Shown here in pieces: positions 1 through 8,396 of a stretch of DNA of 64,000 nt. This DNA comes from an uncultured Bacteroidales bacterium. GTDB taxonomy: Bacteria > Bacteroidota > Bacteroidia > Bacteroidales > Marinilabiliaceae. Within the stretch, counting starts at the first letter, position 1, and every line of letters starts with the position of its first letter. The position numbers were made by a program, and so were the translations under genes. The notes under the pieces are model-generated. The model saw nothing but the letters and a program-made list of their open reading frames with translations, was not told the origin of the DNA and searched no databases. The stretch lies in assembly GCA_934717675.1 (NCBI GenBank), contig CAKUYZ010000005.1:17166-81165 (forward strand). Reading direction: 5' to 3'.

Positions 1-2
1 TC

Positions 3-59
3 GACTTTGTGCTCATGTTCAAGACGGCCGCCACCATATTGCGCGCCGATGGCAAGTGA
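3..59 (+). CDS. C-terminal end of an upstream gene, possibly a sugar transferase (partial)
   Basis: An open frame enters from the left edge and stops with TGA at 57-59; the last residues read DFVLMFKTAATILRADGK. A hydrophobic/basic ending of the type '(D)xxLxxKTxxxxLR..G' is common at the C-terminus of polyprenyl-phosphate sugar-1-phosphate transferases of the WcaJ/EpsL kind, which start lipid-linked polysaccharide synthesis. Only 18 residues are visible, so the family is a guess. It overlaps one candidate start (49) of the next gene. Confidence 0.35.
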   Translation, partial: DFVLMFKTAATILRADGK

Positions 60-78
60 CAAGACAACCAAGCACCTG

Positions 79-978
79 ATGCCCAACAAGAAAATAAACA
101 AGACATATATCATCGCGCTGTGCGCCCTCGCCCTGGTGGCGGGTGGCGCATATGCCGTTTTCACGGCCTTGAGGCCCACTGTGCCTAACGAGAGGAAGAT
201 GGCGCGGGTCTTGGCCGACATCTATACAGCCGATGCCGTGTTGCAAGAGTATATGCCTCACGGGGCGAAAGACAAGACCATAGAGGAGACCTATCACAGC
301 ATTTTTGAGCATTATGGCCTCACAAAAGCCTCTTACGACTCGGCCGTGGCCTACTACTCGCGAAGGCCCAAGAAAATGTCGTCGGTCTATGAGCGCGCCG
401 TGGCCATCCTCTCAGAGCGAGAGGCTAAAGTGAAGGCCGTGGCCGACCGCGCCGACTCAACAGCCAGGGCCGTGGAAGCTCAAAACGACTCGCTGACAAG
501 CCAACTGCTCGGTTCGCGGGCCTTGACCATCTCCCTGCCATTGGCAGACAAGAACGACACCTTGCGGAAATTCTTGAAGCCCACGCCGCGGAAGTATAAG
601 CGGGTGGAGATGTCATTTGACCTGGACAGCCTGACGGGCGGCCATATCGACGTCAGGCAGCGATATACCGTCACCAAGTCCGTTGAGACGTCTCCCGCCG
701 CCTACGTCCGCATAGTAGTGTCTTATGCCGACTCCACTGAGACGCGAGACTCCGTTAGGCTAGACGCCCACAGGCGGGTGACCCAGCGCGAGGCGGAGCT
801 TGTGGCCACCCTCAAAGACAGCGTGGCGGCCATAAAGGCCGACGTGACCTTTTTCGAGGCTCAGGACTTGAAAGACATGGCCGTCTTGCTCCGCGAGATG
901 CGAGTGTATTACAAGCCCTATGACGTGGTAGACACTACCGACTATGATAATCTGCTGCCATCTCTGTTTGCTTACTGA
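79..978 (+). CDS. DUF4296 domain-containing membrane-anchored protein
   Basis: A protein of about 299 aa starting at ATG 79; ATG 49 is an alternative that would overlap the preceding stop. From 79 the protein begins with a basic stretch and one hydrophobic segment (about residues 9-27, YIIALCALALVAGGAYAVF), i.e. an uncleaved signal anchor or signal peptide. Residues about 40-110 fit the DUF4296 pattern of Bacteroidota (RVLADIYTADAVLQ... YDSAVAYYSRRP), a family of unknown function. A charged coiled-coil-like stretch follows and the C-terminal half is unassigned. It probably sits in the cell envelope. Its end overlaps the next small frame by 35 bp. Confidence 0.75.
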   Translation: MPNKKINKTYIIALCALALVAGGAYAVFTALRPTVPNERKMARVLADIYTADAVLQEYMPHGAKDKTIEETYHSIFEHYGLTKASYDSAVAYYSRRPKKMSSVYERAVAILSEREAKVKAVADRADSTARAVEAQNDSLTSQLLGSRALTISLPLADKNDTLRKFLKPTPRKYKRVEMSFDLDSLTGGHIDVRQRYTVTKSVETSPAAYVRIVVSYADSTETRDSVRLDAHRRVTQREAELVATLKDSVAAIKADVTFFEAQDLKDMAVLLREMRVYYKPYDVVDTTDYDNLLPSLFAY

Positions 979-1270
979 CGGCTCGTGGGGGCGATTCCCC
1001 ATTGCCGAGGTAGATGAGGGCGGCACGGTTCGCAGCCTGCGCCTGTGCCCCGATGGCCTGGAGGAGATTGGCGGCATGACCTTCGTGGGCGGCGTGATGC
1101 TGTGCGGCGTGGCGGACTGTGTGTCGGGCGCCGAGGCCAAGAGCCGGGCCGACTTTGCGAGCCAATTTGGCAGCAATGGCGTGGGGGTGGGGCGCGGGCC
1201 TGTCTGCGTCATGCGAGGGGCGGATCTCAACACATTTTGTGGCACGTTCAGGAAACAGACTCGCTTTTGA
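944..1270 (+). CDS. small hypothetical protein (108 aa)
   Basis: A 108-aa frame beginning at ATG 944 inside the end of the DUF4296 gene, or at ATG 1076 for a shorter product. Base composition is like neighbouring genes. I do not recognise a domain with certainty. The segment around DEGGTVRSLR...FVGGVMLCGVADC faintly resembles the N-terminal beta-sandwich of amidohydrolase (chlorohydrolase-like) proteins, which I recall lying beside DUF4296 genes in other Bacteroidales, but the metal-binding HxH and the catalytic barrel are absent. It may be a truncated relic or an unrelated small protein. No signal peptide or membrane segment is seen. The 1271-1335 gap to porW holds nothing I can name. Confidence 0.45.
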   Translation: MIICCHLCLLTDGSWGRFPIAEVDEGGTVRSLRLCPDGLEEIGGMTFVGGVMLCGVADCVSGAEAKSRADFASQFGSNGVGVGRGPVCVMRGADLNTFCGTFRKQTRF

Positions 1271-1335
1271 ACGGGCGTCGCCGCAACGCCCATAACACTG
1301 GCATACACAATCTTTAGCACACTGTCGGTCTCTTA

Positions 1336-4086
1336 ATGGAAAAAGGAAATATAGTCTTGAGCCTGTGGCGGGCTGTGCCGGCCAGATGGTTGGCCGCGCC
1401 TCTCATTCTCATCATCGTCGTGGCTTGCTCCACCAAACATAACACGTGGCTAAGCCGTGGCTACCAGAGAATGTCGTCGCACTACAACGTGTACTTCAAC
1501 GGCCGGACGGCCTTTGACGATGGCATTGACAAAATCAGAGACAGTTACCAAAACGACTACAGCCGCGTGCTGCCCATCTACGAATTCTCCGACCCTCAAG
1601 CGGCCAAGTCTGGACAAGCCGATATGGAGACGGCCCTAAAAAAGGCGCATAAACTCGTACAGCTTCACTCCATAACGGTTAAACCCGCCCGGCGAGACGG
1701 CCCGCAGACCGATGACGAGAAGCGGTTTCGCGCCAAAGAGGAATTCAACCCCTACGTCCCTATGGGCTACCTGCTCATGGGTATGGCCAACGTGGTGATA
1801 CATGAGGAGCGCGAGGCCATCGAGACGTTTGACTACCTCTCACGCAAACATGAGGGCGAAGCCCCAACATACGAGGCTAAGATCTGGACCTCAATAGCAT
1901 ACGTGCAACTAGGGCAATATAACAGCGCATTGGCCGCGCTCCGCGGCTATGATATGGACGGCGTGGCCCCCGCGGCCCTATATCCGGAATATCAGGCTGC
2001 GCGCGCCAACATACACATTGCCCAAGGGCAATATGCCGAGGCCATCCCATATATGGAGCGCGCCGCAGCCGAGACCAAGAATCGGCATTGCCGCGACCGA
2101 TACGCCTACATCTTGGCGCAGCTCTACCGCGAGGTGGGGGACAAGGCCAAAGCCGCGCCCATCTTCCTGAGCCTCTCGCGCTCCATGGGCAATTATGACA
2201 TGGCCTTTGCCGCCAAACTCGACCTCGCCACCGTGGCCTCGTCGGCCGGAGAGCTCCAGAAGGCGGAGAAGGCGTTGCGCAAGATGGCAAAAGACCCCAA
2301 GAACATCGAGCAACTTGACCAGGTGTATTACGCCATAGGCCACTTGGAACTGAACAAAGGGAACAGGCAAGAGGCCAAGGCCGCCCTCGTGAAATCGGTC
2401 AAGGCCTCGGTGACGAATGACAACCAGAAGGGCCTGTCATACCTCTCGCTGGCCGACATATATCAGGCGGAGCCGGAATATATCGAGGCGTCGGAGTCGT
2501 TAGACAGCGCCGCCGCATTCCTCTCCACGTCCAACGCCCGCAAGGACGAGGCCATCCGACGCTCCGAGCGGCTCGCCCCATTGGCCAAAGAGTTGCGCAC
2601 CATCCGAGACAATGACTCCACTCTGGCCCTGGCGCGCATGGACGCCAAGAGCCGCAATGCCATATTGGAGCGAATGGCAAAAGAACATAACGACCGCCTA
2701 GACGCCGAGCAAGAGGCCCGCGAGGCCGAAGAGGCCAACGCCATGAGCCAAAGCGACTACTATCAGGTGACGCAAAATATGCGCACGAGCGGGCAACAGG
2801 CCTCCTGGTACTTCTACAACAACCAACTTGTGACGGCTGGCAAGTCCACGTTCCGCTCCCGATGGGGAAACCGTAAAAACGAGGACAACTGGCGGCGCGC
2901 CGACAAGACCAGCAACGCTTTTGACGCGGCGGATGAGAACCCCGACGCCGAGGCCACGGCCGAGGTGAAGGAGGCCATTGCCACCGCCGCGGACCCCGCC
3001 AAGCAGCGATGGACGAAAGAGAGCCTGGAGCAAGGGCTGCCACTGACGGCCGAGGCGCAAGCTGAAAATGAGAGGCAGACGGCGCAGGCTCTGGTCCGCA
3101 GCGCCTCAATACTCTATGACGACCTTGCGGACTATGACCGATGCGTGGAGCAGCTGGAGGAATATCTGCGTCGTTTCGGTGGCGGAGACCGTGAATATGA
3201 CGCCTTGGCGTTGCTCCATTTCGCGCAGGGCAGGCAAGGGGATGCGGCAGGCCAGAGAAATACGGACAAGACGATTGCTCAAAAATATCCCGAGAGCATG
3301 TTGGCTCGCAGCTTGGCAGACCCGTCATACATGGGCTCGCTCGCCGCGGCGCATGATGAGAGCGAGGCTCGCTATCGCGAGACATATGCGGCATATCTGG
3401 CGTCAGACTTTGCTCGCGCGCAGCATATGGCCACTCAGGCTCTCGCCTCGGTCGGTGGCAATGGCTTGCGCCCGCAATATCTGCTGGTGCGAGCCATGGC
3501 GGAGGCTAAGCAAGGCGACGCCGAGGCCATGAGGGCCGATTTGAGCGAGATCGTATCTTCTCACCCCGCTACGCCGCAAGACACACTGGCCGAGAGCCTG
3601 TTGGCTTTGCTAGACAAAGGCATGGAGCCCGTCCGTCACACGGCCTACGACTCCCCGCTCAGCAGACAGTGGCAGGCCGAGGCCGAAGCCCCAATGCCAG
3701 AGAAGGTGGCGTATGCCTATGAGCCCGACTCCGCTCACGTGGTCTTGTGCGTCATAGACCCCGGGAAACAGAAAGACGCCCTCTTCGCCATTGCAGACTA
3801 CAACTTCACAAACTACATCTTGACGGACTATGACATTGCCATGCTCCACCTGCCAAACGGCTGCGACGCAGTGATTCTGTCGCCATTCAAGGATAGGAAA
3901 GAGGCCGAGGTCTACCTGTATGCGCTGCGCGAGCAGCCATTTTGGAAAAAACTCACCGAGGCGGCCATCCCGCAAATATTTATGATGAGCAAGAACAACC
4001 TCAGGCTTTGCGCCTTGTCGGGGATTGATGAGGCATTCCTGCAGTTTATGGGACAAAACTACGGCCTGGGGCCAAAAAGAGAGTAA
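1336..4086 (+). CDS. porW: type IX secretion system TPR lipoprotein PorW/SprE
   Basis: A 916-aa protein starting with a signal peptide that ends in a lipobox (IIVVAC, Cys31), followed by STKHNTWLSRGYQ and a segment with HYNVYFNGR, the typical N-terminus of PorW/SprE, a lipoprotein required for type IX secretion and gliding in Bacteroidota. TPR-like helical repeats fill residues about 140-420 and 590-760, separated by an acidic, alanine-rich linker. The last 110 residues form a conserved C-terminal domain (HVVLCVIDPG...LSGIDEAFLQFMGQNYG). PorW is thought to help couple the PorL/M motor to the translocon. The stop is 3 bp before porX, so the two are surely co-transcribed. The ATG at 1336 directly precedes a good signal peptide. 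Confidence 0.88.
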   Translation: MEKGNIVLSLWRAVPARWLAAPLILIIVVACSTKHNTWLSRGYQRMSSHYNVYFNGRTAFDDGIDKIRDSYQNDYSRVLPIYEFSDPQAAKSGQADMETALKKAHKLVQLHSITVKPARRDGPQTDDEKRFRAKEEFNPYVPMGYLLMGMANVVIHEEREAIETFDYLSRKHEGEAPTYEAKIWTSIAYVQLGQYNSALAALRGYDMDGVAPAALYPEYQAARANIHIAQGQYAEAIPYMERAAAETKNRHCRDRYAYILAQLYREVGDKAKAAPIFLSLSRSMGNYDMAFAAKLDLATVASSAGELQKAEKALRKMAKDPKNIEQLDQVYYAIGHLELNKGNRQEAKAALVKSVKASVTNDNQKGLSYLSLADIYQAEPEYIEASESLDSAAAFLSTSNARKDEAIRRSERLAPLAKELRTIRDNDSTLALARMDAKSRNAILERMAKEHNDRLDAEQEAREAEEANAMSQSDYYQVTQNMRTSGQQASWYFYNNQLVTAGKSTFRSRWGNRKNEDNWRRADKTSNAFDAADENPDAEATAEVKEAIATAADPAKQRWTKESLEQGLPLTAEAQAENERQTAQALVRSASILYDDLADYDRCVEQLEEYLRRFGGGDREYDALALLHFAQGRQGDAAGQRNTDKTIAQKYPESMLARSLADPSYMGSLAAAHDESEARYRETYAAYLASDFARAQHMATQALASVGGNGLRPQYLLVRAMAEAKQGDAEAMRADLSEIVSSHPATPQDTLAESLLALLDKGMEPVRHTAYDSPLSRQWQAEAEAPMPEKVAYAYEPDSAHVVLCVIDPGKQKDALFAIADYNFTNYILTDYDIAMLHLPNGCDAVILSPFKDRKEAEVYLYALREQPFWKKLTEAAIPQIFMMSKNNLRLCALSGIDEAFLQFMGQNYGLGPKRE

Positions 4087-4089
4087 AAT

Positions 4090-5664
4090 ATGTCAGCGAA
4101 AAGAATTTTATGGGCTGATGACGAGATAGACATCCTCAAGCCGCACGTCATGGCTCTTCAGGCCAAAGGATTCGGTGTCGTCAGCGTGACTAACGGAGAC
4201 GACGCGTTGGCGGAGTTTGACGCCCAGGAGTTCGACCTTGTGCTGCTAGATGAGAACATGCCGGGCAAAAGCGGCATAGACGTCTTGCGACAGATGAAGC
4301 AGAAGCGCGACTCAGTGCCAATGGTGATGGTCACTAAAAACGAGAAGGCTGACACCATGGACTCCGCGCTGGGGGCCCAGGTGGATGACTTCTTGGTAAA
4401 GCCCGTAAACATAAGCCAACTGTTGGCGTGCGTGACTAAAGTGTTTCGCCAGAAAGAGTTGGTGGAGCAGAGCCGTCGGGTCGAATTCTTGGGCAACTAT
4501 CAGACGCTGACGGCGCAAATGTCGGGGTGCGAGAGCTTTAAAGATTGGACGGAGCTGTATCATCGCCTCGTGGACTGGGAACTGAAACTGCCAGAGGAGT
4601 TTGTGCCGATGCTTTTGCAACTCAAGGCCGACGCTAACGCACAGTTCTCTAAATTCATAATGCGGAACTATATGTCTTGGTTCTCCGGGCCAAATGGCGG
4701 AGGCGCGCCACTCTTCTCGCATAGGATTATGAGCGAGGTGGTTAAGCCTGCCATTGTGGCGGGAGAAAAAGTGGCGCTGGTGGTGATAGACAACTTCCGT
4801 ATGGATCAGTGGGAGGTGTTGCGACCCATTTTGGAGGAAGATTTTGTGATCAAGACCCAGGCCTACTGCTCAATATTGCCGACCTCCACACAATATTCCA
4901 GAAATGCCATATTCTCCGGCCTGTTGCCGGCAGACATCAAAAAGATGTATCCCGACTACTGGGTGGAGAGCACAGACGACGAGGACAGCCGCAACAACAA
5001 CGAGCGTGAACTTCTTGACGACTATTTCAAGAGGCAGCGTATGACGGTTGACAACTCATATTATAAGGTAGGGTCCAACCAGAGCGGAGAGGAGTATATC
5101 AGTGGTTTTGGTGGGAGCAAACGACACCGAGGCTACAAGAATAATCAACTGAACGCCTTGGTGTTCAGTTTTGTAGATGTCTTGTCTCACGCCCGCACGA
5201 GCAATCACACGCTCCAGGACCTCATTCCCAACGATGCGGCCTACCGCTCCGTCACCCGCTCTTGGTTCCTCCACGGCATGATGCACCGGATCTTGCTGCT
5301 GCTCAAAGACAACGGTTTCAAGATTATCTTGACGACCGACCATGGCTCCATCCGCGTGGGAGAGCCGGTAGACATCTCTGGCCCGCGAGACATAAACCAC
5401 AACCTCCGCTTCAAGTTCGGCAAGTCTTTGGGCTATGATTCCAAGAGAGTGTTTGAAATCAATGGAATGAAGGATTTGGCCGCGGTCGGGCTGCCGGCAT
5501 CCAACATCACATCCCAATATGTCTTTGCAATAAACTACGACTATTTCGTCTATAAGAATAACCGCAGCGAATACGTTGACAAATTCTCAGACTCTTTTCA
5601 GCATGGCGGCATATCCATGGAGGAGATGATTCTGCCCCTTGCCACCCTCACACCTCGCCGCTAG
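4090..5664 (+). CDS. porX: type IX secretion response regulator PorX (REC-PglZ)
   Basis: A 524-aa two-domain protein. Residues 1-120 are a receiver domain: acidic pocket D10/D11, phospho-acceptor D54 (VLLDENMPG), T82 and K104 (LVKPV). After a linker, residues about 200-520 are a PglZ/alkaline-phosphatase-like domain with VVIDNFRMDQW, PTSTQYSRNAIFSGL and TTDHGSIR segments carrying likely metal ligands. This architecture is that of PorX, which with the kinase PorY controls T9SS gene expression and whose PglZ domain has been reported to cleave oligonucleotide substrates. No porY is seen here. It follows porW after 3 bp. Length matches known PorX (about 515-525 aa). Confidence 0.92.
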   Translation: MSAKRILWADDEIDILKPHVMALQAKGFGVVSVTNGDDALAEFDAQEFDLVLLDENMPGKSGIDVLRQMKQKRDSVPMVMVTKNEKADTMDSALGAQVDDFLVKPVNISQLLACVTKVFRQKELVEQSRRVEFLGNYQTLTAQMSGCESFKDWTELYHRLVDWELKLPEEFVPMLLQLKADANAQFSKFIMRNYMSWFSGPNGGGAPLFSHRIMSEVVKPAIVAGEKVALVVIDNFRMDQWEVLRPILEEDFVIKTQAYCSILPTSTQYSRNAIFSGLLPADIKKMYPDYWVESTDDEDSRNNNERELLDDYFKRQRMTVDNSYYKVGSNQSGEEYISGFGGSKRHRGYKNNQLNALVFSFVDVLSHARTSNHTLQDLIPNDAAYRSVTRSWFLHGMMHRILLLLKDNGFKIILTTDHGSIRVGEPVDISGPRDINHNLRFKFGKSLGYDSKRVFEINGMKDLAAVGLPASNITSQYVFAINYDYFVYKNNRSEYVDKFSDSFQHGGISMEEMILPLATLTPRR

Positions 5665-5727
5665 AGGCTGGCGCGGAAGATGCGGCGTTGACGATCGTTA
5701 CGCGCGATTCCCAAGACTGCGCGGGAC

Positions 5728-5761
5728 ATAAAAAAGGATCGATGTCATCAGCGACACCGAC
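5728..5761 (-). terminator. intrinsic terminator of the minus-strand small RNA
   Basis: On the minus strand an 11-bp stem (GGGTCGGTGTC / GACATCGATCC, two G-U pairs) with a 6-nt loop is followed by six Ts. On the plus strand the hairpin has no T-run, so it does not look like porX's terminator. Confidence 0.6.
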
Positions 5762-5872
5762 CCACATCATCAAAAATATACCACAAAAAATCAACCTACT
5801 AGTTTGCCTCAATAGCCAGTCTGCGTTTGGCCCGCTCCGCCCTCAAGGGCGTCGTGGCGCATCGTCATCCTG
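5728..5872 (-). ncRNA. candidate small RNA with own promoter and intrinsic terminator
   Basis: Read on the minus strand, a perfect Bacteroidota -7 element TACCTTTG (plus 5886-5879) is followed after about 110 nt by an intrinsic terminator: GGGTCGGTGTC, loop of 6, GACATCGATCC, then six Ts. The predicted transcript of roughly 145 nt contains another small hairpin (CGCCCTTGAGGGCG) near its 5' end. No clear -33 TTTG is present at the expected distance. A 19-codon frame (starting MTMRHDALEGG) lies in it, so a leader-peptide or small-protein role is possible. It matches no RNA family I recognise. Inference from promoter plus terminator only. Confidence 0.42.
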
Positions 5873-5878
5873 ACATTG

Positions 5879-5886
5879 CAAAGGTA
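5879..5886 (-). promoter_or_regulatory. Bacteroidota -7 element for the small RNA
   Basis: TACCTTTG on the minus strand matches TAnnTTTG exactly. A matching -33 TTTG is not evident. Start of transcription expected near 5872. Confidence 0.42.
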
Positions 5887-6264
5887 GCATATATGGAAAT
5901 ATGAGGTGTACGATAATCTTTATAATTGATAGCCAAAATCGTTTTTCATAGGTGCGGTAGATTGACACTATGGGGGATATTTTGCCATATGTTTGGCGAA
6001 GAATTTAATGAGGCCGATTTGTAAAGCGCAGAGGGATAGGGCGATGCGAAATGATTGGGATGACAGGAGCGGCTGCGTGCGTGTCGGAGCCTCTCATGCG
6101 GCGAGCGTCAGACGGGGGTGGACAAAAATCCACGCGCATCTAGTGCGGATGCTTATGGCGCACGTTTGTTGAAAATATGGTGCATCTTGTGGGGCGAGAG
6201 CCGTTTTTTGCATAAGAATTGGCGTGGCGGGCGGCACCGCTAGAGCTATGCAAAAATAAATCTT

Positions 6265-6272
6265 TACATTTG
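6265..6272 (+). promoter_or_regulatory. Bacteroidota -7 element upstream of the outer-membrane protein gene
   Basis: TACATTTG matches TAnnTTTG exactly. The -33 region is not a clear TTTG. It would give a 5' UTR of about 145 nt before ATG 6426. Confidence 0.42.
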
Positions 6273-6425
6273 CATCTTGAAAGGGCTTGGCTATGGCCGG
6301 GCTTGGCGCGAGGTGGCGGCAATGCGACTTGCGCCACGCACACTGAAAACAACTAAGGAGGCCCGCTCGTGCGTAGATTTGAGACGGCATGTGGCGGCCT
6401 AAGCAAAACTCGTTACAATAAAGCA

Positions 6426-7175
6426 ATGAAGAAACTGTTGGTAGCGCTGTCCCTCTTATGCGCCTTTGCGCTGGAGACTGTGGCGCAGACTGAATTCCAT
6501 TGGGGCTTTAAGGGCGGCCTGAACTTCACCACCTACGACAGCGATGCCGATGACTTCCAGGCTCGCATGGGCCAGTGGGGTGTCCTCTGCCGTTGGAACA
6601 TAGGTGACCATTTCGCCATTCAGCCGGAGCTCTTTTATGCGCGCATGGGAGTCCGCTCACTCAAGAAACTCCTCAAGGCGGCGCCTGCGCACGACTCTTT
6701 CAGCACTGAGGGCTCGCTGCAAAATGAGTGGTTCCGCATTATGCTGATGACGGACAATGTCCAGCTCCCGATCATATTCAAGTATTATCTGCCTGTCGAC
6801 GTCTTCGGTGGCAGAGGGCTTAACGTCCACGCCGGCCCGCTCTTCAGCCAGAGGTTCGATTACAAGATCTCCACGCCCAACCCAGAGGGCTTCCTTCAAG
6901 ACCCCATCCTCTCTGGCAATGGCTCCATACAGTACAATGCCGACGGCAGCATAACGCGCCGCTACGACAACGACCTGCGCAACTTCGCTCGCTCAATGAA
7001 TCAATTCACGGTTCACGCCGTGTGGGGCATTGGCTACGACTCGCCATCCGGCATTGGCGTTGACATCCGTTGCCAAATGGGCATCACGCCCGTTTGGAAC
7101 AGCAGCAAGAACCATGTCTACAACTCCAACTCGCATGACCGTGTGTGGGCCCTGTGCTTCAACTACACATTCTAA
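6426..7175 (+). CDS. outer-membrane beta-barrel protein, PorT-like family
   Basis: A 249-aa protein. ATG 6426 is chosen over an in-frame start at 6369 because it begins a clean signal peptide (MKKLLVALSLLCAFALETVAQ, cleaved after AQ). The mature part begins TEFHWGFKGGLNFTTYD, the usual opening of the porin-like 'outer membrane protein beta-barrel' (PorT-type) family of Bacteroidota, continues with alternating aromatic/polar strands (FAIQPELFYARMG, INVHAGPLF-like) and ends with an aromatic residue (LCFNYTF), as barrel proteins do. Predicted as an 8-10-stranded barrel of unknown cargo. It has its own promoter element and is not obviously part of the T9SS. Confidence 0.78.
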   Translation: MKKLLVALSLLCAFALETVAQTEFHWGFKGGLNFTTYDSDADDFQARMGQWGVLCRWNIGDHFAIQPELFYARMGVRSLKKLLKAAPAHDSFSTEGSLQNEWFRIMLMTDNVQLPIIFKYYLPVDVFGGRGLNVHAGPLFSQRFDYKISTPNPEGFLQDPILSGNGSIQYNADGSITRRYDNDLRNFARSMNQFTVHAVWGIGYDSPSGIGVDIRCQMGITPVWNSSKNHVYNSNSHDRVWALCFNYTF

Positions 7176-7272
7176 GCCAAGAGACATAAACCACCAGTTG
7201 ACGAGGAGGCGCGGCATTCACTTGCGGCGCTTCCTTTCGTCATTGTAATATCAAACAGACACAAAAGACATT

Positions 7273-8373
7273 ATGGGACTTCAATGTGGCATCGTCGGCC
7301 TGCCCAACGTGGGCAAATCGACACTTTTCAACTGCCTCTCCAACGCCAAGGCACAGTCGGCCAACTTCCCTTTCTGCACCATCGAGCCAAACGTGGGCGT
7401 CATAACAGTGCCGGACAGCCGCTTGGAGATCCTCAATGAGATAGAGCACCCCGCCCAGGTGATTCCGACAACCGTGGAGATCGTGGACATAGCCGGCCTG
7501 GTCAAGGGCGCCAGCAAGGGTGAGGGACTTGGCAACAAATTCTTGGCAAACATCAGGGAGACCGACGCCATAATCCACGTTTTGCGCTGCTTTGATGACG
7601 ACAACATAACCCACGTAGACGGCTCGGTAGACCCGGTCCGCGACAAGGAGGTGATTGACACCGAGCTGCAGATTAAAGACTTGGAGACGGTGGAGGCTCG
7701 CATTGCCAAGTGCGAGAAACAGGCCATATCTGGCAAAGACGCCGACGCCAAGAAGATGCTAGACCTGCTCTTGCGATATAAGGCCGCGCTGCTGGAAGGG
7801 CAGAACGTCCGCTCCGTGGAACTGACGGAGGCCGAGCAGAAACTGGACAAAGAGCTGTTTATGCTCACGCGCAAGCCTGTCATCTACGTCTGCAACGTGG
7901 ATGAAAAGAGCATCAAGACCGGCAACAAATATGTAGACGCAGTCAAGGAGAAAGTAAAGGACGAGGGTGCGCAGGTGCTTGTCATCGCGGCGCAGACCGA
8001 GAGCGAGATTGCGGAGCTGGAGACGTATGAGGAGCGCAAGATGTTCCTTGACGACCTTGGACTAGAAGAGAGCGGCGTGGCCAAGCTCATCCGTGCGGCA
8101 TACTCGATACTCAACCTCCGCACATTCTTTACCGTTGGGCCTAAAGAGGTGCGCGCCTGGACGTTCCATGCGGGCGACAAAGCCCCACAGGCCGCGGGCG
8201 TCATACATACCGATTTCGAGAAAGGCTTCATCAGAGCCGAGGTCATAAAATATGACGACTACGTGAGCCTCAAATCCGAAGCCGCATGCCGCGAGGCCGG
8301 AAAGCTTGGCATCGAGGGCAAAGACTATGAGGTCCAGGACGGGGACATAATGCACTTCCGTTTCAACGTCTAG
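7273..8373 (+). CDS. ychF: YchF family ribosome-binding ATPase
   Basis: A 366-aa Obg-family P-loop ATPase: G1 GLPNVGKST at residues 8-16, DIAGLVKGASKGEGLGNKF (G3 region), NVDEKS in place of NKxD (the change that gives YchF its ATP preference), a coiled-coil insertion, and a C-terminal TGS domain ending DYEVQDGDIMHFRFNV. YchF binds the ribosome and has been linked to translation fidelity and oxidative-stress response. Length is standard. The gap to hisS is only 23 bp, so the two are probably co-transcribed. Confidence 0.96.
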   Translation: MGLQCGIVGLPNVGKSTLFNCLSNAKAQSANFPFCTIEPNVGVITVPDSRLEILNEIEHPAQVIPTTVEIVDIAGLVKGASKGEGLGNKFLANIRETDAIIHVLRCFDDDNITHVDGSVDPVRDKEVIDTELQIKDLETVEARIAKCEKQAISGKDADAKKMLDLLLRYKAALLEGQNVRSVELTEAEQKLDKELFMLTRKPVIYVCNVDEKSIKTGNKYVDAVKEKVKDEGAQVLVIAAQTESEIAELETYEERKMFLDDLGLEESGVAKLIRAAYSILNLRTFFTVGPKEVRAWTFHAGDKAPQAAGVIHTDFEKGFIRAEVIKYDDYVSLKSEAACREAGKLGIEGKDYEVQDGDIMHFRFNV

Positions 8374-8396
8374 AACAAACAAAAACAAACCTCACT

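Larger units (their letters stand above)
5665..6425 (+). other. 760-bp intergenic region with a minus-strand small RNA candidate and an OMP promoter
   Basis: No convincing protein gene: frames here are short and lack signal or domain features. I see a minus-strand transcription unit (promoter 5879-5886, terminator 5728-5761) and a plus-strand promoter-like element at 6265-6272. The stretch 5890-6050 is AT-richer than the genes around it. The rest, about 6060-6250, shows nothing I can name. Confidence 0.6.

Noticed and set aside
2399..3394. 331-aa minus-strand frame inside porW
   Set aside because: Antisense to a clear gene; Pro/Arg/Ser-rich product typical of a GC-rich shadow frame, no domain.
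5665..5727. a terminator directly after porX
   Set aside because: The hairpin at 5734-5761 has its T-run only on the minus strand.
6094..6426. 110-aa minus-strand frame before the outer-membrane protein gene
   Set aside because: No signal, domain or plausible start context; overlaps the promoter region of the next gene.
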